From NCBI GenBank assembly GCA_022559985.1, contig JAFJTR010000003.1, positions 682,001 through 746,000 of the forward strand: DNA of 64,000 nt, written 5' to 3'. Position 1 is the first letter of the stretch. The number at the start of each line of letters is the position of its first letter. Shown piece by piece: positions 52,493 to 64,000 of the stretch. This DNA comes from Parastagonospora avenae f. sp. tritici 18332-5. Lineage: Eukaryota; Ascomycota; Dothideomycetes; Pleosporales; Phaeosphaeriaceae. The notes beneath the pieces are model-generated. The model searched no databases. It saw nothing but the letters and a program-made list of their open reading frames with translations, and had not been told where the DNA came from. The position numbers were made by a program, and so were the translations under genes.

Positions 52493-55400
52493 ATGGCGTC
52501 CCAGCAGCAGCACGCGCCTGGAGGGCATTACTCAGGCCACAACCCCATTCCCACGGTCAAGCAGTTTATCGAGAACCTAGACAAGGACAAAGCTGAGCGC
52601 GATCGCCAAATTGACCAGCAAGCAAAAGAAGGAAAGGGCCCGACGCCGGCCCAGAAGGGGCTCGCGACTTCGACTGGACGTGATGTTACTGCATCAAGTG
52701 GCGCTGAGCCGCACAAGATGCAGAAGCGATCGATCGAGGGCACAGAGCAGACGGTGACAGACCCAGTAACTGGCAACCAAGTCACCATTTCAGATGTCGA
52801 CAAATCCATGATGAGCGAGGTCGAGAACCCACACGTGGTGATTCCCAACGCAAACCTCAACAAGGACACAGTGCGTACATTGAATCTCAAAACCGAGGAA
52901 ACTGACTAACACCTCCCAGCCCATCAAGACAGACGCGAAGCAATCACTCGAAGACTACAAGTACAACCAAGACGTCACAGCGCCGCCAGACCCTGTTGCT
53001 GAAGGCACGACATCAGATGTGCCTATCCATGGCGAGAAAACCAACGTCCTCTTTCACCCGACTCCGTCAGTCAGCTATGAGCCGACTTTCGCCGCTCTGG
53101 AGAAGCGTGCCGGCATCCTCTGCATTGGACTTCTCGTGGCTACCGTTGTCGTTGGTAAACTATTTGGTGGCGCACTCAAGGGCTTGATACCACTGGGTAT
53201 GTGTCTGTCGTCTGGCGTGTGGCTATGGACAAAGGAAGTAGTCCGCAGTGGACGCGAAGTCGAGTGGGAGAGCGAGGCGACTCGCGGTCAGATGGTGAGC
53301 ATGCTTCTGCTTGGCTGTACTGGATTTCACTAACAGACGCACAGGCTACTCTCAATCTCCTTCCCGAGTCGGTGGAATGGATGAATACACTTTTGGCCAT
53401 TGTCTGGGGCTTGATCAACCCCGACATGTTCCAGGGTGTCGCGGACATGCTTGAAGATGTTATGCAAGCGTCTGTACCTGGCATTATCGAAAACGTACGA
53501 GTCGCCGAAATCAACCAGGGAAGCAACCCTCTACGAATCCTCAGCTTGCGAGCTCTGCCAGATACACACATGAAGGAGATGAAGGAGGCGATCCACGAGG
53601 AGAACAAGAAGACAAAGGACCCTCAAGAAGCTGCTGCAGATGAGGAAGGTGGAGATTACTATAACCTGGAAGTGGCTTTTGCGTACCACGCGAAGCCTAG
53701 CGGCAAACGTGCTTCTGACAAGGCTCGCAACATGCATATGCAGTTGGTCTTCTACCTGGGGATTAAGGGTCTCTTTGGTGTGCCGCTGCCGATTTTTGTC
53801 GAACTCCAGGGCTTGGTGGGCACAGTCCGACTTCGCATGGCTATGACCCCGGAACCGCCATTCCTGAAGACGCTGACCTTCACGCTGATGGGAGCACCAC
53901 AGGTTACCGCTGGCTGCATACCTATGGTAGAAAAGGGTGTGAATATTTTGAACTTGCCTTTGATCAGCAACTTCGTCAACTACGCCATCAAGGCGGCTGC
54001 GAGCATGTACGTTGCACCAAAGTCCATGTCCATCGACATGCGCGCGATTCTTCAAGGCGACTCTGTCCAGAAAGATACTGAAGCTCTTGGTGTTCTCTGG
54101 ATCCGAATTCACCGCGCTACTGGACTGAGTAAACAGGATCGTCGCGGCTCCAAACATGGTGGCAGTGATCCTTACATCACTTTGGCATTCTCCAAGTATG
54201 GAAAGCCGATGTACTGCACTCGTGTCATCACCGACGACCTTAACCCTATCTGGGAAGAGACAGCCGCTTTGCTTGTTGGGCCCGAGCTGATCAAGGCCGA
54301 TGAGAACCTCAGTGTAGAGCTTTGGGATTCCGACCGACACACCTCGGATGATATCGTCGGAAAGGTTGAGCTTTCCCTGCAGAAGATGATTCAGCACCCT
54401 GGAAAGATGTACCCTCAGGTCTCAAAACTGGCAGGCATGGACGCTGAAAGTGAAATGCCCGGAGAGCTCCACTGGGAGGTTGGATACTTCAGCAAGCCGC
54501 AATTCCGCAAAGAAATGAGGACAGACGGCAAGAACAAGGCGCTCCCAGATCAACTCAAGAACGACCCCAAACTGCAAGATGACAAGGGCGTCATTAACAG
54601 TGAGGAAGACGATGCAGTCATGCACACTCCACCGGACCCACTCTGGCCCAGCGGTATTTGCAGTGTTGTTATCCACCAGATTGTCAATCTTGAACTTGAG
54701 AACATCAAGGGAACCACCGGAAGTCCTAAGGGACGTGAATTCGAGCCCGCAAAGCCATACGGTGAGGCCAAGGAAGAGACCGGCGGTGAGCTGCCTACGA
54801 GCTACTGCACCATCTTGTACAACGATGAGCTTGTGTACCGCACTCGATCCAAGGCAGTCTCGTCCCAGCCGATTTTCAACGCAGGAACGGAGCGATTCAT
54901 CCGTGACTGGCGTTCGGGCATCATTACCGTCACTGTCCGAGATCAAAGGAACCGTGAACATGACCCCATTCTTGGTGTTGTGCCATTGAAGCTGTCTGAC
55001 ATCTTGGAGACCTCTTCGCAGGTTACTCGCTGGTACCCACTTGATGGCGGCATCGGCTTCGGTCGTGTGCGCATTTCTCTTCTTTTCCGCAGCATCGAGA
55101 CCCGGTTGCCACCGCAGATGCTTGGCTGGGATGTTGGTACTTTTGAGTTCCGCTCAGAGCGCATCCTCGCCACTGGCTATCAACATGCACCCAAGATCAA
55201 GCTACGAACCGGCGGCTCGACCGGCAAACTTGGTCGCGCTCATGCTAAGAAGCTTGACGAGGGCGATGGCTACTACTTCGACCTTGCAGAGCACGAGGGT
55301 AAGTACAACGTGCGCCTGCCAGTCAAGCATCGCTACAGGTCGCCTATCGTGTTCGAATTCCACGTTGCGAACAAGCGCAAGGCCGATGCTTATGCGGTAA

Positions 55401-56424
55401 TCTGGCTACAGCACTTCATCGACAACGAAGACCAAGATGTTAACATCCCCATCTGGACAACGGCACATCCTGCACGTCTTACTCAGAACTACATTACTGA
55501 GGACAATTGTGAAAAGGAGCCTGGACTCGAAGATCTGAAGGAGGTTGGTCGACTTCAGTTCCGTGCCCGCTTCAAGGCTGGTACAGATGAGACGCACGAA
55601 GCTTTCGTGTCCGACAACAACTCCCGTGAGACGTATGAGACCTGGGAGGCGTGTCTTACGGAAGGCGTCCGTACCCGGAAGGTGGACAAGGAGCTTCCGG
55701 ACCGCATCCAACAGCTACATGAGGAATCACTGACCGCAGGTCGTGACATTCTCAAGAACGCAGATGAAGAAGAGAAGAGGAAATGGCTTGCCAAAGACGG
55801 TCAAGATTGGTCTGGTGCTTTTGGCGACGACCCAAAGGCATACATGAACACGAAGGGCAAGAAGAGGAGGGAGCCCGGTGTCGAAGAGCCGCTGCACGAC
55901 CGCTTCCACCCTTCCTCCGACGAAGCCAACGACGACAGCGACGATGATTCATACTCTTCGTCCGACCTGGGTGTCGAGGATGCTGCCAACGCTGGCAACG
56001 CGCAAGGCATGAGCGGCGGCCCCGGCAGCCCTAACCAAGGCATTCGACACCAACCCACCGACTTGTCACCCAACTCCACCAATGACGGGCCCCGCGCATC
56101 TCACGCCACAGACCGCACCGACACCACCGCCTACACCTCCGCGACCGGAACCACAAACGGCTCGTCCGGCTCAAGTAAAGACTACAAGAAGCAGAACAAG
56201 CGCACCGAGGAGCGCAAGCACCGCGGCCTGATGCAGTGGAAGCCCGCGCGCAACGCACGGTTCGCGAAGAACGAGGCCAAGATCGGCCTGTCGAAACTTA
56301 AGAAGAAGGTTACGGGTGGCTTGGATGGAAGGCAACCTGGTGTTGAGACTGGTAAGTTCTCCTTCATTGCGATGGTTTTGTGAGATCAGTGTGACTAACG
56401 CGTTGTGCAGAAACTGGACAGTAG
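52493..56424 (+). CDS. mug190: Mug190-type SMP/C2 domain membrane-contact protein
   Basis: Four exons, 52493-52870, 52920-53294, 53345-56351 and 56411-56424, with introns of 49-59 nt, give 1257 aa. The last exon has only four codons and a stop (restoring ETETGQ). Two close hydrophobic segments at about 190-232 (ILCIGLLVATVVVG and IPLGMCLSSGVWLW) form an ER-membrane hairpin. A synaptotagmin-like lipid-transfer (SMP) domain follows at about 255-475 (LLPESVEWMNTLLAIVWGLI). A first C2 domain at about 500-620 has HGGSDPYITLAF and DDLNPIWEE; a second at about 687-820 is longer and less typical. A charged, Ser-rich C-terminus ends LMQWKPARNARFAKNEAK. Relatives are Mug190 of fission yeast and the tricalbins, which tether the ER to the plasma membrane and move lipid. 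Confidence 0.93.
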
Positions 56425-56861
56425 ACGATACGAAACGATGATGAATACGAACGACGACGCCATGGGAGGTGATGAACAAAATGAAAGCATCCAATGACTT
56501 TTTGGAGGGTATGGCAGGGTAACTGGGGTTCGGTTGGCATTTTTGTTTTTTGTTTGCGAGCGAAATATAGGCATGGCATGTATATAGTAATGTGAAATCC
56601 GCATTTGTAGTTCTTCATTCTCACATACGCTTTGTCTTGTAGCTAGACTTCCTTGACCCTCTCTACGTTCATTCGAAGCTTCAGAGACATATCCACGTTG
56701 TGCCGATCCCGCCTAATGATTTACGCTCATGACACTTCAAAGCTGTGCAAGCCATAGAGGGAGCCGTCGAGGTAAGATTTTCTAGCACGCGAGATGAGGT
56801 AGCTTTAGCACTGATTTTACGGTCTGGCACAGATACAAGGGAGTTTTAGGAGATGGACTGG

Positions 56862-56862
<1 letters not shown>

Positions 56863-56900
<38 letters not shown>
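56863..56900. repeat. (TG)19 microsatellite
   Basis: 38 bp of perfect TG dinucleotide, about 440 bp downstream of the Mug190 stop codon. Confidence 0.95.
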
Positions 56901-56902
<2 letters not shown>

Positions 56903-56953
56903 TTGTATTTGTAGCGCTGAGAAGAGGTAGGGTTGATGGTGTGTGGTTTGGGT

Positions 56954-57005
56954 GTGTGTTTAGGAGGCGTCGATCGATTGTGTGTTTAGGAGGCGTCGAT
57001 CGATT
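56954..57005. repeat. 26-bp tandem repeat, two copies
   Basis: Two identical 26-bp units beginning GTGTGTTTAGG and ending CGATCGATT; the start of a third unit (GTGTGTTT) follows at 57006. Confidence 0.92.
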
Positions 57006-57024
57006 GTGTGTTTGAGGAGCGGAT

Positions 57025-57108
57025 GTGTTCGAGGGGAGGTGTTCGAGGGGAGGTGTTCGAGGGGAGGTGTTCGAGGGGAGGTGTTCGAGGGGAGGTATTC
57101 GAAGGTAG
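57025..57108. repeat. 14-bp tandem repeat, five perfect copies plus one
   Basis: Unit GTGTTCGAGGGGAG occurs five times perfectly (57025-57094), then a changed sixth copy (GTATTCGAAGGTAG). Unit length is not a multiple of three and no gene covers it. Confidence 0.95.
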
Positions 57109-60100
57109 TTGTTTGGGGATTGTTTGAGAGCTCGTTGTTTCGTCGAGGCATTGGTCGGGAAGATGCTGGTTCGAGGAACATATGTCACTCGCAAAAGGTG
57201 CCGTACAAGAAAAGGTGCTGTTTGTGGGTGGATGTCATTGGAGAATAGAGCTTTATTTGTTAGAGCAAGAGCTGAAATTATAGTTAAAAAAGTTTACGAT
57301 GGAGTTGAGTGACGGTGAAACAGCTGTCACTGTATAACTTTGACTGTCTTCTTTGAGATTGGAAGCGCCCTTGTGCTCTAGAGCAACCTTCTCTGATAGC
57401 GTCTTACTGTTGAATGTAGTAGGAAAAGTGGATCCTCGTGAAGTTATAATCAGTGTAGTTATGTGAGGTTGCTGCGTAGCGCATGCATGAAATTTCATTA
57501 CGACGTTGGTATTGCAGAGCAAACTTCTCGATTTGTATATGCTGTAGGCTGCAGTACTGAGACGCCACAACTCCCAGAATGCTGTGAAGCAGAATGGGTG
57601 ATGGTCCGATAATCGAAGATTTACCAATCTTGCCAAGTTCGTACGAATCGCGTTTGGCAAGCCCTTTGTCAGTGCCCGGCTCGGACATGAGCGCCACCAC
57701 CAGATTGGCCAGGTACTATTGCAACAAGGTTTGTTTTCGATGGACATGAGCGGTACAACGAAAGCCCGGTCTGACAATTCCACGGAGCTGTGCCTCGCTG
57801 ATGCCTTCATATCAATTCTCCTTGCCGGCGAAATGTAGCTGAAGCTCCTGGGACCGCATGCAGCATAGTCACAGCTTTCGTCACATCCCGCAGCTTCAAA
57901 GCGTAACCCGTAACCGCCGTGCGTGCTCTTGGGCCCATGCTCATGGGAGATCTCGAGGATGAATGCTGACCCAGAAACGGCCCAATGTCGGGGCAAGATG
58001 GAGCCAACTGATACGTGCGCGGGGTGTTTTTTACTGCGCCAACTGCCTCAGCAGTTCCTATAGTGATACAAGACATTGTTATGCACAGGTTTCCGCCCCA
58101 AGATCCGACCATTGTGGGTGGTCAGCCACCTGCAGTTCTCGCTTCACTGAGCGCTTAATGGCGCAAGAGCCCCAACACTTTGGTCAACGCAGCACTGGAC
58201 ACGAAATATGTCGCTAGGCTGATCGTGTGCAACGGTGGTATCGTCATGGGTCCAATGCAAGGGTCGTGCTTATGTGCTGTGCCGCTCCAGGCGCGCGCTT
58301 AGAGACCACCACATGGCGTCCCCATCGGTGGCAGCCTTGCTGAAGCTGTGGTGGGCCGCCGAAATGCAAAGGGGCTAAGTTGATGTATGGTATTGAGGCT
58401 GATGCGGCTCACCTCTGCTGAAGCAATCTCGAATGCGCAGTCTTCATAACTCACTGTTCGAGGCTAGTCGCAGTCGGCGCGCCCGTAATGACACTGGAAT
58501 GGCTTGGGCAAACCCGCGTCCCGGTATCCTGGGCTTCATGGCGAGGCGGCAGGGTGAGGCAGGCTTTTCCGGCGAATCTACGAGAGCTGAAGGCAACACG
58601 GGACAGTGGTCCGAGTTTACGTTCGTATCGACCTTGCTCAGGTCTGGTCCGCTCGTAACATCCGAGTTACATGGAAGATTACGGTTGACGTGTCAAAAGC
58701 TGGCATGCCGCATCTTTGGGGTTGGGGTGCATGTGCGGACCAGGTTGCGAGAACAGTGACGCTTCCTGCCGACCCTGCATACATACACATGCATGAAGTT
58801 TTGGTCACATGTTTTTGACGCACCTCATACGTTGGATATTTATGGCATAGGATCCTTGTCGCAATGTTCTTGCGAACAAATTTGCAAGGGCGATGAACAA
58901 GAGGATGTATTTGAAATGCCGGCTTACCCTTCTCTACAGCATACGTGTTTGATGCAATCACGTCTTTCCTCCGTAGCTTACTCGACTGTCCGAGTTTTCA
59001 AGCAGTCACTGATAACTAAGGTGTTTTGTTGCCAGTGGCGCAGTGGACCCTTGATGCGACCGGATGCGACCTGAGGCTTTCCTCTCATTAGACGCATGAT
59101 TCTTGGTGGCTTGGGGGAGGGGGTGTGGAGGAGGCATGTGCGTAAGGCTATTTGAGGCTGCAGAAAAGGCCAAATCGCATCTCAGCGAACAAGATTGATC
59201 GCGCATGTCCATATCTGTCAGCTGACGGTAGCGGTCAATTTACCTTGTGTTGCACAATTGCCATTACTGATGTATAGTCTAGAAGAGTGCAATTTGCAGC
59301 ACCCAAGTAGTGCAAGGTAGCTGCCAATGTCACACCTTGCCCCCCAGAATGGCCAGTGATGTCAGTCTCGCACCTAGCAGTTGAGGAGATTGGGCAGCCA
59401 TGCAGTAATGCTTGATCATTATGATCAGAGAGTGTTGGACTCCATACACCATCATCCATGTGGCCTGTTATCGGCATGAGTTGAACACTTGCTGGCGACT
59501 CTCGCTTGCAAAGATCGTCAGCAAACTGACCCGGGGAGATAAAGTGTCACTCAGCATGATGGGGCGCTCACTAGATCGCCTCGGGGATTGCAAAGGCCGC
59601 AATTCCTCAGGGCTGGTCCGGCCGAAGATCGGTGTCTCTGCCTCAAGGTCGTGTGCTGGGCTCGCCGAATCCAGTAGGTTGCACTGAACCCATCCTAGTG
59701 ATAGAGCGAACTCGTTATGGTTCTACATGAACAGTTGTGGGCTACTCGCTTATGAACTTTTGCGTTCGTTGATACCTATTAACGAGTGATTTTGCTTCAC
59801 TTTGATTTCATCTACCCGCATATAGCCATCCGTTTTTTTGCGCCGAGAGGAACACACTACGGCACAGTAAGAGCGGCTTCCGGAACGGTCCATGGCACAT
59901 ATGCATCGACAAAGTACACAATGTTGGACTCTGGGTCAGAGCCAATGAGGCTCTCATAAGTGGCAGTGGCAATATGCTGGCCGGGCCAATAATTCGCAAA
60001 TCAGCGCGACCGTTTTCTGGTCCTGGTTCATCCTGCCCTCAGGTTGCATCGCATGCCTTACCATAGGTAGTATGCGGTGTTTGGTATCGATTGCTGAATT

Positions 60101-60823
60101 CCAAATCAAAATCGCTCAGGCCAGGGAGGCCTACGGATCGTGTGATACAGATGCACCGGAGTCCCGTGACGCTGAATATTATTTGCGACAACCGAATGTG
60201 TCAGATTTTTAGGCTGAAAGAAACGAGTCTGGCCTCTGTTGGTACATTCCGGAAAGCTGCCGCAGTGCCCCTTCCGGCAACTTTAGCGCCTTACCTTGCA
60301 TGCTGTAGGGAAGGAGACCAATTACAGCAACTTTTGGGGGATGATGTTCCTTTACGGGAAGCATGAGGAGTTGGATATCGTAGTTACCAGAGAGATAATG
60401 CCCACTATTGGTTGTTGGTGCAGGTATGTTGTGCTCCAATGTGGTCCGGCAGTCTCTTCTTTGGGCACTGTCGAGTCATGGCAATCGCCTTAGGATCACA
60501 CAGAACTATGCGTTCAGTCAAGGCGGCTTAGAGGTGTAGACTATCGAATGTAATGAGTGTAATGAATATTGTTCTACGAAAACCACCACATATATACTAG
60601 TTACCCATGATTCTTCTCAGCTACAGTGCATCTATCCCGACTGCAGCATGCGGAGCTCTGTTAGATTGATTCGCTGAAAGATACGAGATATGCAGTCCCT
60701 CACCACAGCGCTCAGTGTGAGACCATTCAAAAAGCCGCCTGCGTCATCGGATCCAAATAGGTGCAGGGAGGAGTGGAGCATCGAAAGCTCGCCTGCGCCG
60801 ATGAATTTCATGAGCCATGAAAG

Positions 60824-61093
60824 CTAACGGCGTTGTTGCTGCTGGCTTGGGTAGTGTAGGGGTGCACACTGACATGATCATGAGCCAAAAGCAAAACCAC
60901 GAGTTGATTGATGACTTACCTGACAGTGTGTGCAAGCTGCTCCATTGCGATCAACCGTTACCCCAGTAGGGTGACCAGACTGCAAGTAGTTTCTGCAGTT
61001 GAACTTTGACTGGGGCCCCCCTGTTGCTCCAGTTGCGCGATTGCCAGAGGGTTGTCCAGGATATTGAGCTCCATTGCCGGTAGTGCTAGACAT
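60824..61093 (-). CDS. Small hypothetical protein
   Basis: Exon 1 (61093-60920) starts at ATG 61093 (AAGATGT) and encodes 58 residues: Gly/Asn/Pro-rich MSSTTGNGAQYPGQPSGN, then FNCRNYLQSGHPTG and GAACTHCQ, followed by a strong donor GTAAGT. The Cys spacing (C-x-many-C-x2-C) hints at metal binding but is incomplete. Exon 2 is uncertain: acceptor TGTCAG at 60869 gives a 14-residue end finishing at 60824 (72 aa in all); a later acceptor (GCGCAG, 127-nt intron) gives a different 22-residue end. I recognise no family. Confidence 0.45.
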
Positions 61094-62114
61094 CTTGCAA
61101 AGTTTGCGTTGGAGAGTTGTTCGAATTGGATGTATGAGCTGGTTTGGAATAAGCGGTTGTACTGGGAGGAGGAGATGATTGAGTTGTGTGGATGGTAAAA
61201 TGATAGCAAAACTCGTCGGCTTTATAAGTTTCGGTGTAGTTGCCTCGACCTCCCAAGTGACCAAGTCCATGAACATGTCTCTGTGCCTCAATCAATGAGG
61301 TGCTAGACGAAGAGTAACCATTAGACTAGCTCATTCAATTCTTCTGAAGGAATCGGTCACATTGCAGTGTACCGGGGAGCCTTTCGGGAGGCGTCCGGCT
61401 AGGCATTCTCTGAAGATTCGGACCAGTGACGCCACATAACGCCTCACGATGGCCACGGGATGAAATCTTCATGAAATCTAAATGACCGTGCCTCCGCCAC
61501 ATCCGCTGCTCGGATCAGTAGAGATTAGTGTGGGCTAGTAGCGCGACGGCTGAGAGTGGGGTGAAGTGTTGTACTAATCACCGCCTCACGGCTGAAAGGG
61601 GCGCAATGAGCATTGTCACTAGATCAAACTTGGGGCTTCTTTTCGTTCTCTCATTCACTTCTAGGGTGTCAGGAAGCTAGACTACGAGGGCGCTCTTAGC
61701 ACACTGAGATGAGCTCTTCACCAGACCGCCTCTATGGCATATTTTTGTCTTCAGTGCGGTGGCTACCCCTCCTCGAGGATTTCACTCTTTGGTCATCCAT
61801 CTTCCCTGACATTAATGGGGCTATCGGACCTTACTCACACTTGTCCACAAAGGCCAAGATTGCATCAGTCCAAGGCAGAAATATTATCGCAGAAGCGCAA
61901 GCGCCGGCTACCCGAGTGGCTCGAGGTCGGGACATGACTAGGCAAACGTCCATGATGCCGACCACATCCCAAGAGTCCGGATGTTGAAATGCCCGGTGTC
62001 TTTCACTGAGACATTGAGACTCCATCCACAGTGATGGTCGCAATCAACAGCGTCTCTGAAATGCCGCGTAATATACCCGAGCAGTTCTATGCCGTCCCAT
62101 GCCGCATGATCACT
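61094..62114. other. Intergenic, 1 kb
   Basis: Promoter of the small hypothetical gene and 3' flank of the Dicer gene. The two 60-90 codon plus-strand frames at 61.7-62.0 kb are not convincing. Confidence 0.45.
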
Positions 62115-64000
62115 TCACGGGCCATCCAGTAATATTCCCCCGCCATCGTCCGCATCGAAGAACTCTTCCATATCGCTAACAACCTCCATGTCCATGTCTT
62201 TCCGGCTCTCGAAGACACCAACGGCCTTCCATGCGGCCACAGTCTCTGCATTTAGTCTTTTCAAGCCCGCAGCGACATCACCAACGTCTTCGCCGCCCAC
62301 CTTGACCTGACATCTGTACATTTTGTCACCCTCATTGGGCTCGGTATTCATTCCCACGCGCGCATACTGCACACCCTTGTCAACAGCAAGATGGCCAAGT
62401 CGTTCCTTGGGGTGCAGGCAATCCACATCATTGCGCAGGATGTGCTCCAAACAGTCGAGTATCCCGATACGTCGGACGATCGCTTCGCAAGAGAGAATGT
62501 CACCAAGGCTGTCAATGTAGACGGCTCCTATCACACTCTCTACCATGTCAGATAAAAATTTTGGTGGGTCTGTGAGGGCAAACAGATGCCAAGGGAACCT
62601 TGCCGCCTCATTGAGGCCAGTAATGATCTGGTCCCTCACTTGTTCGTGTTGTCTCAGCGCATTGTCGCGGTTTGCGTTGAGCTCCGGACTTCCAGACCGG
62701 AGGAACTGCCAGATCGCCCTCTTTTGACTCTCTGGCTGCATAGTAGCCTTGTTGATTGTCTCCACGTCGATGGTAGTCTCGAGCAATCTAAACGCAAGGA
62801 AGGATGCATTGACCGTCGCTGTTCTGATGGCATGCATCTTCTGATGGGGTAGTTCGGGGCAGTTTGCGTGAAGCCGCTTCGAAATGATGTAGTCAAGAAC
62901 TGCATCCCCGAGGAACTCCAGGCGTTCGTAGGAGCAAAGCGCATGGGGGCCCGAGAAAGACGCGTGAGTCAGGGCTTCGAGAAGGAGCGGCTTCTTCTTG
63001 AAAGTGTAACCTATCAGAGTCTCCAGAACATCAAGACCCATCAAATCAGCTTCAGCCGGTGCCGCCTCATGCAGGATACTGTTGGCAGCCGGCACAGAAA
63101 CCCACGGTTCAAGTGGCAATAGCGTTTGAACGCACAAGACAGCTTTCTCGAACCCACCAACGGTGTAACAAGCGCCGATGAGTGATTCAATTATGTCAGC
63201 GATCAGTTTCGATGACCTCTCTTCCTTGACCGCTGAGTCGGTCTCAGCTAAGAGGTCTCCAGCATAACGAGGCGCCCATTTCGCGCCAGTGAAGCTCTTT
63301 GTAATCATAAAACGGTCCAGTCCGGCAGCTAGAGTAGCCCGAGCGAGGAAGCCATTGCTGACAATTCTTCCTTTTTTCGCAGTGAGGTGGCTCTCTGGCC
63401 ATTTGAGATTGGCGGCCATGAGGTGAACTGTAGCGATGAATTTTAGGATACAGTCGCCGAGAAATTCCAAACGCTGATAATTGTCGTTGCCATCAGCTGC
63501 GGATGATTTCAGCGCCCTTGTGAGAAGGAGCGAATGCGCTGAGTCCAAGTTGACTGGGCCGAGTAGTGTAGTCCTTAGAGTTTCGGTGATAACGGCGATG
63601 CCAAATCGATGCAGAATCGATGGCAAAAGCAGTGCAAACACAGAGTATGGGGCAGGCACTGGATCTACCATACACTCGTTTGCTACCATCTCTTCTGTCT
63701 TCGTGTATGCGTCGTTCTTGTTCGCGGACTCCGAGACTGGATGGAGAAAGTCGCGTCGCTTGGGCAATTGCATCAGCTGGAGCGACCACAATTGATTATC
63801 CATGCTGGTGGATCTCGGTATGAACTTTCGACCATCTCCTTTTTGATTGACCAAGCCCCATAGCGACCAATCAGAGTTCTGCGCAATAAGCTTCGTTGCC
63901 AGGCAAGTATGCTGTCTCCATTCCAAAAGCCAGATGCGGCTATTGAGGTGACCTGACTCATCGCACGGAGCAACTAGCCATACAAAATCTTGTCTATTGA
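62115..64000 (-). CDS. DCL2: Dicer-like 2 protein, C-terminal part (cut by window edge)
   Basis: The open frame enters from the right edge (no start in the window) and ends at 62115, about 628 codons. It opens with sequence leading to SLQLMQLPKRRDFLHPV, typical of Dicer-like 2, then two RNase III domains. RNase IIIa shows YQRLEFLGDCILKFI, KGRIVSNGFLARATLAAGLD and ADIIESLIGACY. RNase IIIb shows YERLEFLGDAVLDYI and SDMVESVIGAVYID. The Glu and Asp of both catalytic centres are in place, so the enzyme should be active. It ends with a dsRNA-binding-like segment and an acidic tail (MEVVSDMEEFFDADD). Dicer-2 enzymes cut double-stranded RNA into small interfering RNAs and serve defence against mycoviruses and transposons. 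The helicase and dimerisation domains would lie to the right of the window. No intron was needed in this part. Confidence 0.93.
   Translation of the reverse strand, partial: NRQDFVWLVAPCDESGHLNSRIWLLEWRQHTCLATKLIAQNSDWSLWGLVNQKGDGRKFIPRSTSMDNQLWSLQLMQLPKRRDFLHPVSESANKNDAYTKTEEMVANECMVDPVPAPYSVFALLLPSILHRFGIAVITETLRTTLLGPVNLDSAHSLLLTRALKSSAADGNDNYQRLEFLGDCILKFIATVHLMAANLKWPESHLTAKKGRIVSNGFLARATLAAGLDRFMITKSFTGAKWAPRYAGDLLAETDSAVKEERSSKLIADIIESLIGACYTVGGFEKAVLCVQTLLPLEPWVSVPAANSILHEAAPAEADLMGLDVLETLIGYTFKKKPLLLEALTHASFSGPHALCSYERLEFLGDAVLDYIISKRLHANCPELPHQKMHAIRTATVNASFLAFRLLETTIDVETINKATMQPESQKRAIWQFLRSGSPELNANRDNALRQHEQVRDQIITGLNEAARFPWHLFALTDPPKFLSDMVESVIGAVYIDSLGDILSCEAIVRRIGILDCLEHILRNDVDCLHPKERLGHLAVDKGVQYARVGMNTEPNEGDKMYRCQVKVGGEDVGDVAAGLKRLNAETVAAWKAVGVFESRKDMDMEVVSDMEEFFDADDGGGILLDGP

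Larger units (their letters stand above)
56425..60823. other. 4.4 kb gene-poor region
   Basis: No accepted gene. It holds a TG microsatellite and two tandem repeats (listed separately). The longest frame, 57253-57996 minus (247 codons), has no known motif and a composition unlike the accepted proteins. Several 80-110 codon frames around 58.4-59.7 kb also lack signatures. It may be intergenic, a non-coding transcript or old decayed sequence; the sequence alone does not decide. Confidence 0.45.

Noticed and set aside
1..64000. CRISPR arrays, insertion sequences, LTRs or transposase genes
   Set aside because: No repeated spacer structure, terminal repeats, reverse transcriptase or transposase motifs were found in any frame.

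Overview
The window looks like nuclear DNA of a filamentous ascomycete (Pezizomycotina), most likely a dothideomycete. Genes carry few, short introns (mostly 45-60 nt) with GTRNGT-type donors, CTAAC-like branch sites and CAG/TAG acceptors. The gene content is typical of moulds: a Dicer-2-type nuclease, a fibroin-3-like membrane protein, Mug190, glyoxylate-cycle malate synthase ending in SKL, and small 2EXR/F-box-like genes. No bacterial, viral, transposon or CRISPR feature was seen. The class assignment is an inference from gene content.

Layout. 0.5-10.4 kb: a Pho80/Pcl-type cyclin behind an unusually long gene-free upstream region, a plant-like 'pathogen-related' SnoaL-fold protein, and a small PIP-kinase-fold protein. 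11.7-20 kb: an RS/glycine-zipper protein, two 2EXR-type proteins, a small single-pass membrane protein and a nucleoside 2-deoxyribosyltransferase-like protein. 20.3-26 kb: a hydrolase block with a broken aspartic protease gene, a secreted PhoD-type phosphatase and a calcineurin-type metallophosphoesterase containing an 18-nt exon. 27-37 kb: a bHLH factor with SREBP-type basic region, a fibroin-3-like protein, two adjacent coiled-coil genes and RGP1. 38-45 kb: a small Gly-Ala-repeat protein, a membrane-anchored aspartic-protease homologue without its first catalytic Asp, and a large repeat-bearing cell-surface protein. 46-56 kb: malate synthase, a second broken 2EXR-like gene, N-acetylglucosamine-6-phosphate deacetylase and Mug190. 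56-64 kb: a 4.4 kb gene-poor stretch with tandem repeats, a small hypothetical gene, and the C-terminal half of a Dicer-like 2 protein running off the right edge.

Working themes. Malate synthase (glyoxylate shunt) and GlcNAc-6-P deacetylase (chitin-sugar use) both serve alternative carbon use. The cyclin, PhoD enzyme and a CACGTG site in the PhoD promoter would fit phosphate regulation, but that link is inference. Rgp1 and Mug190 act in membrane traffic or membrane contact, and the Dicer in RNA silencing.

The most notable signal is gene decay. The aspartic protease (two nonsense codons and one frameshift) and the 2EXR-like gene at 48.9 kb (two nonsense codons) carry premature stops in otherwise well-kept reading frames. 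Every one of these stops could come from a single C-to-T change in a CpA context on one strand or the other. A coiled-coil gene at 31-32 kb has a similar in-frame TAA that a weak 48-nt intron might remove. The protease-like gene at 39-41 kb has a clear signal-peptide-like segment with no ATG in front of it. Exon boundaries were worked out by eye from splice signals and reading-frame continuity; no database search was run.
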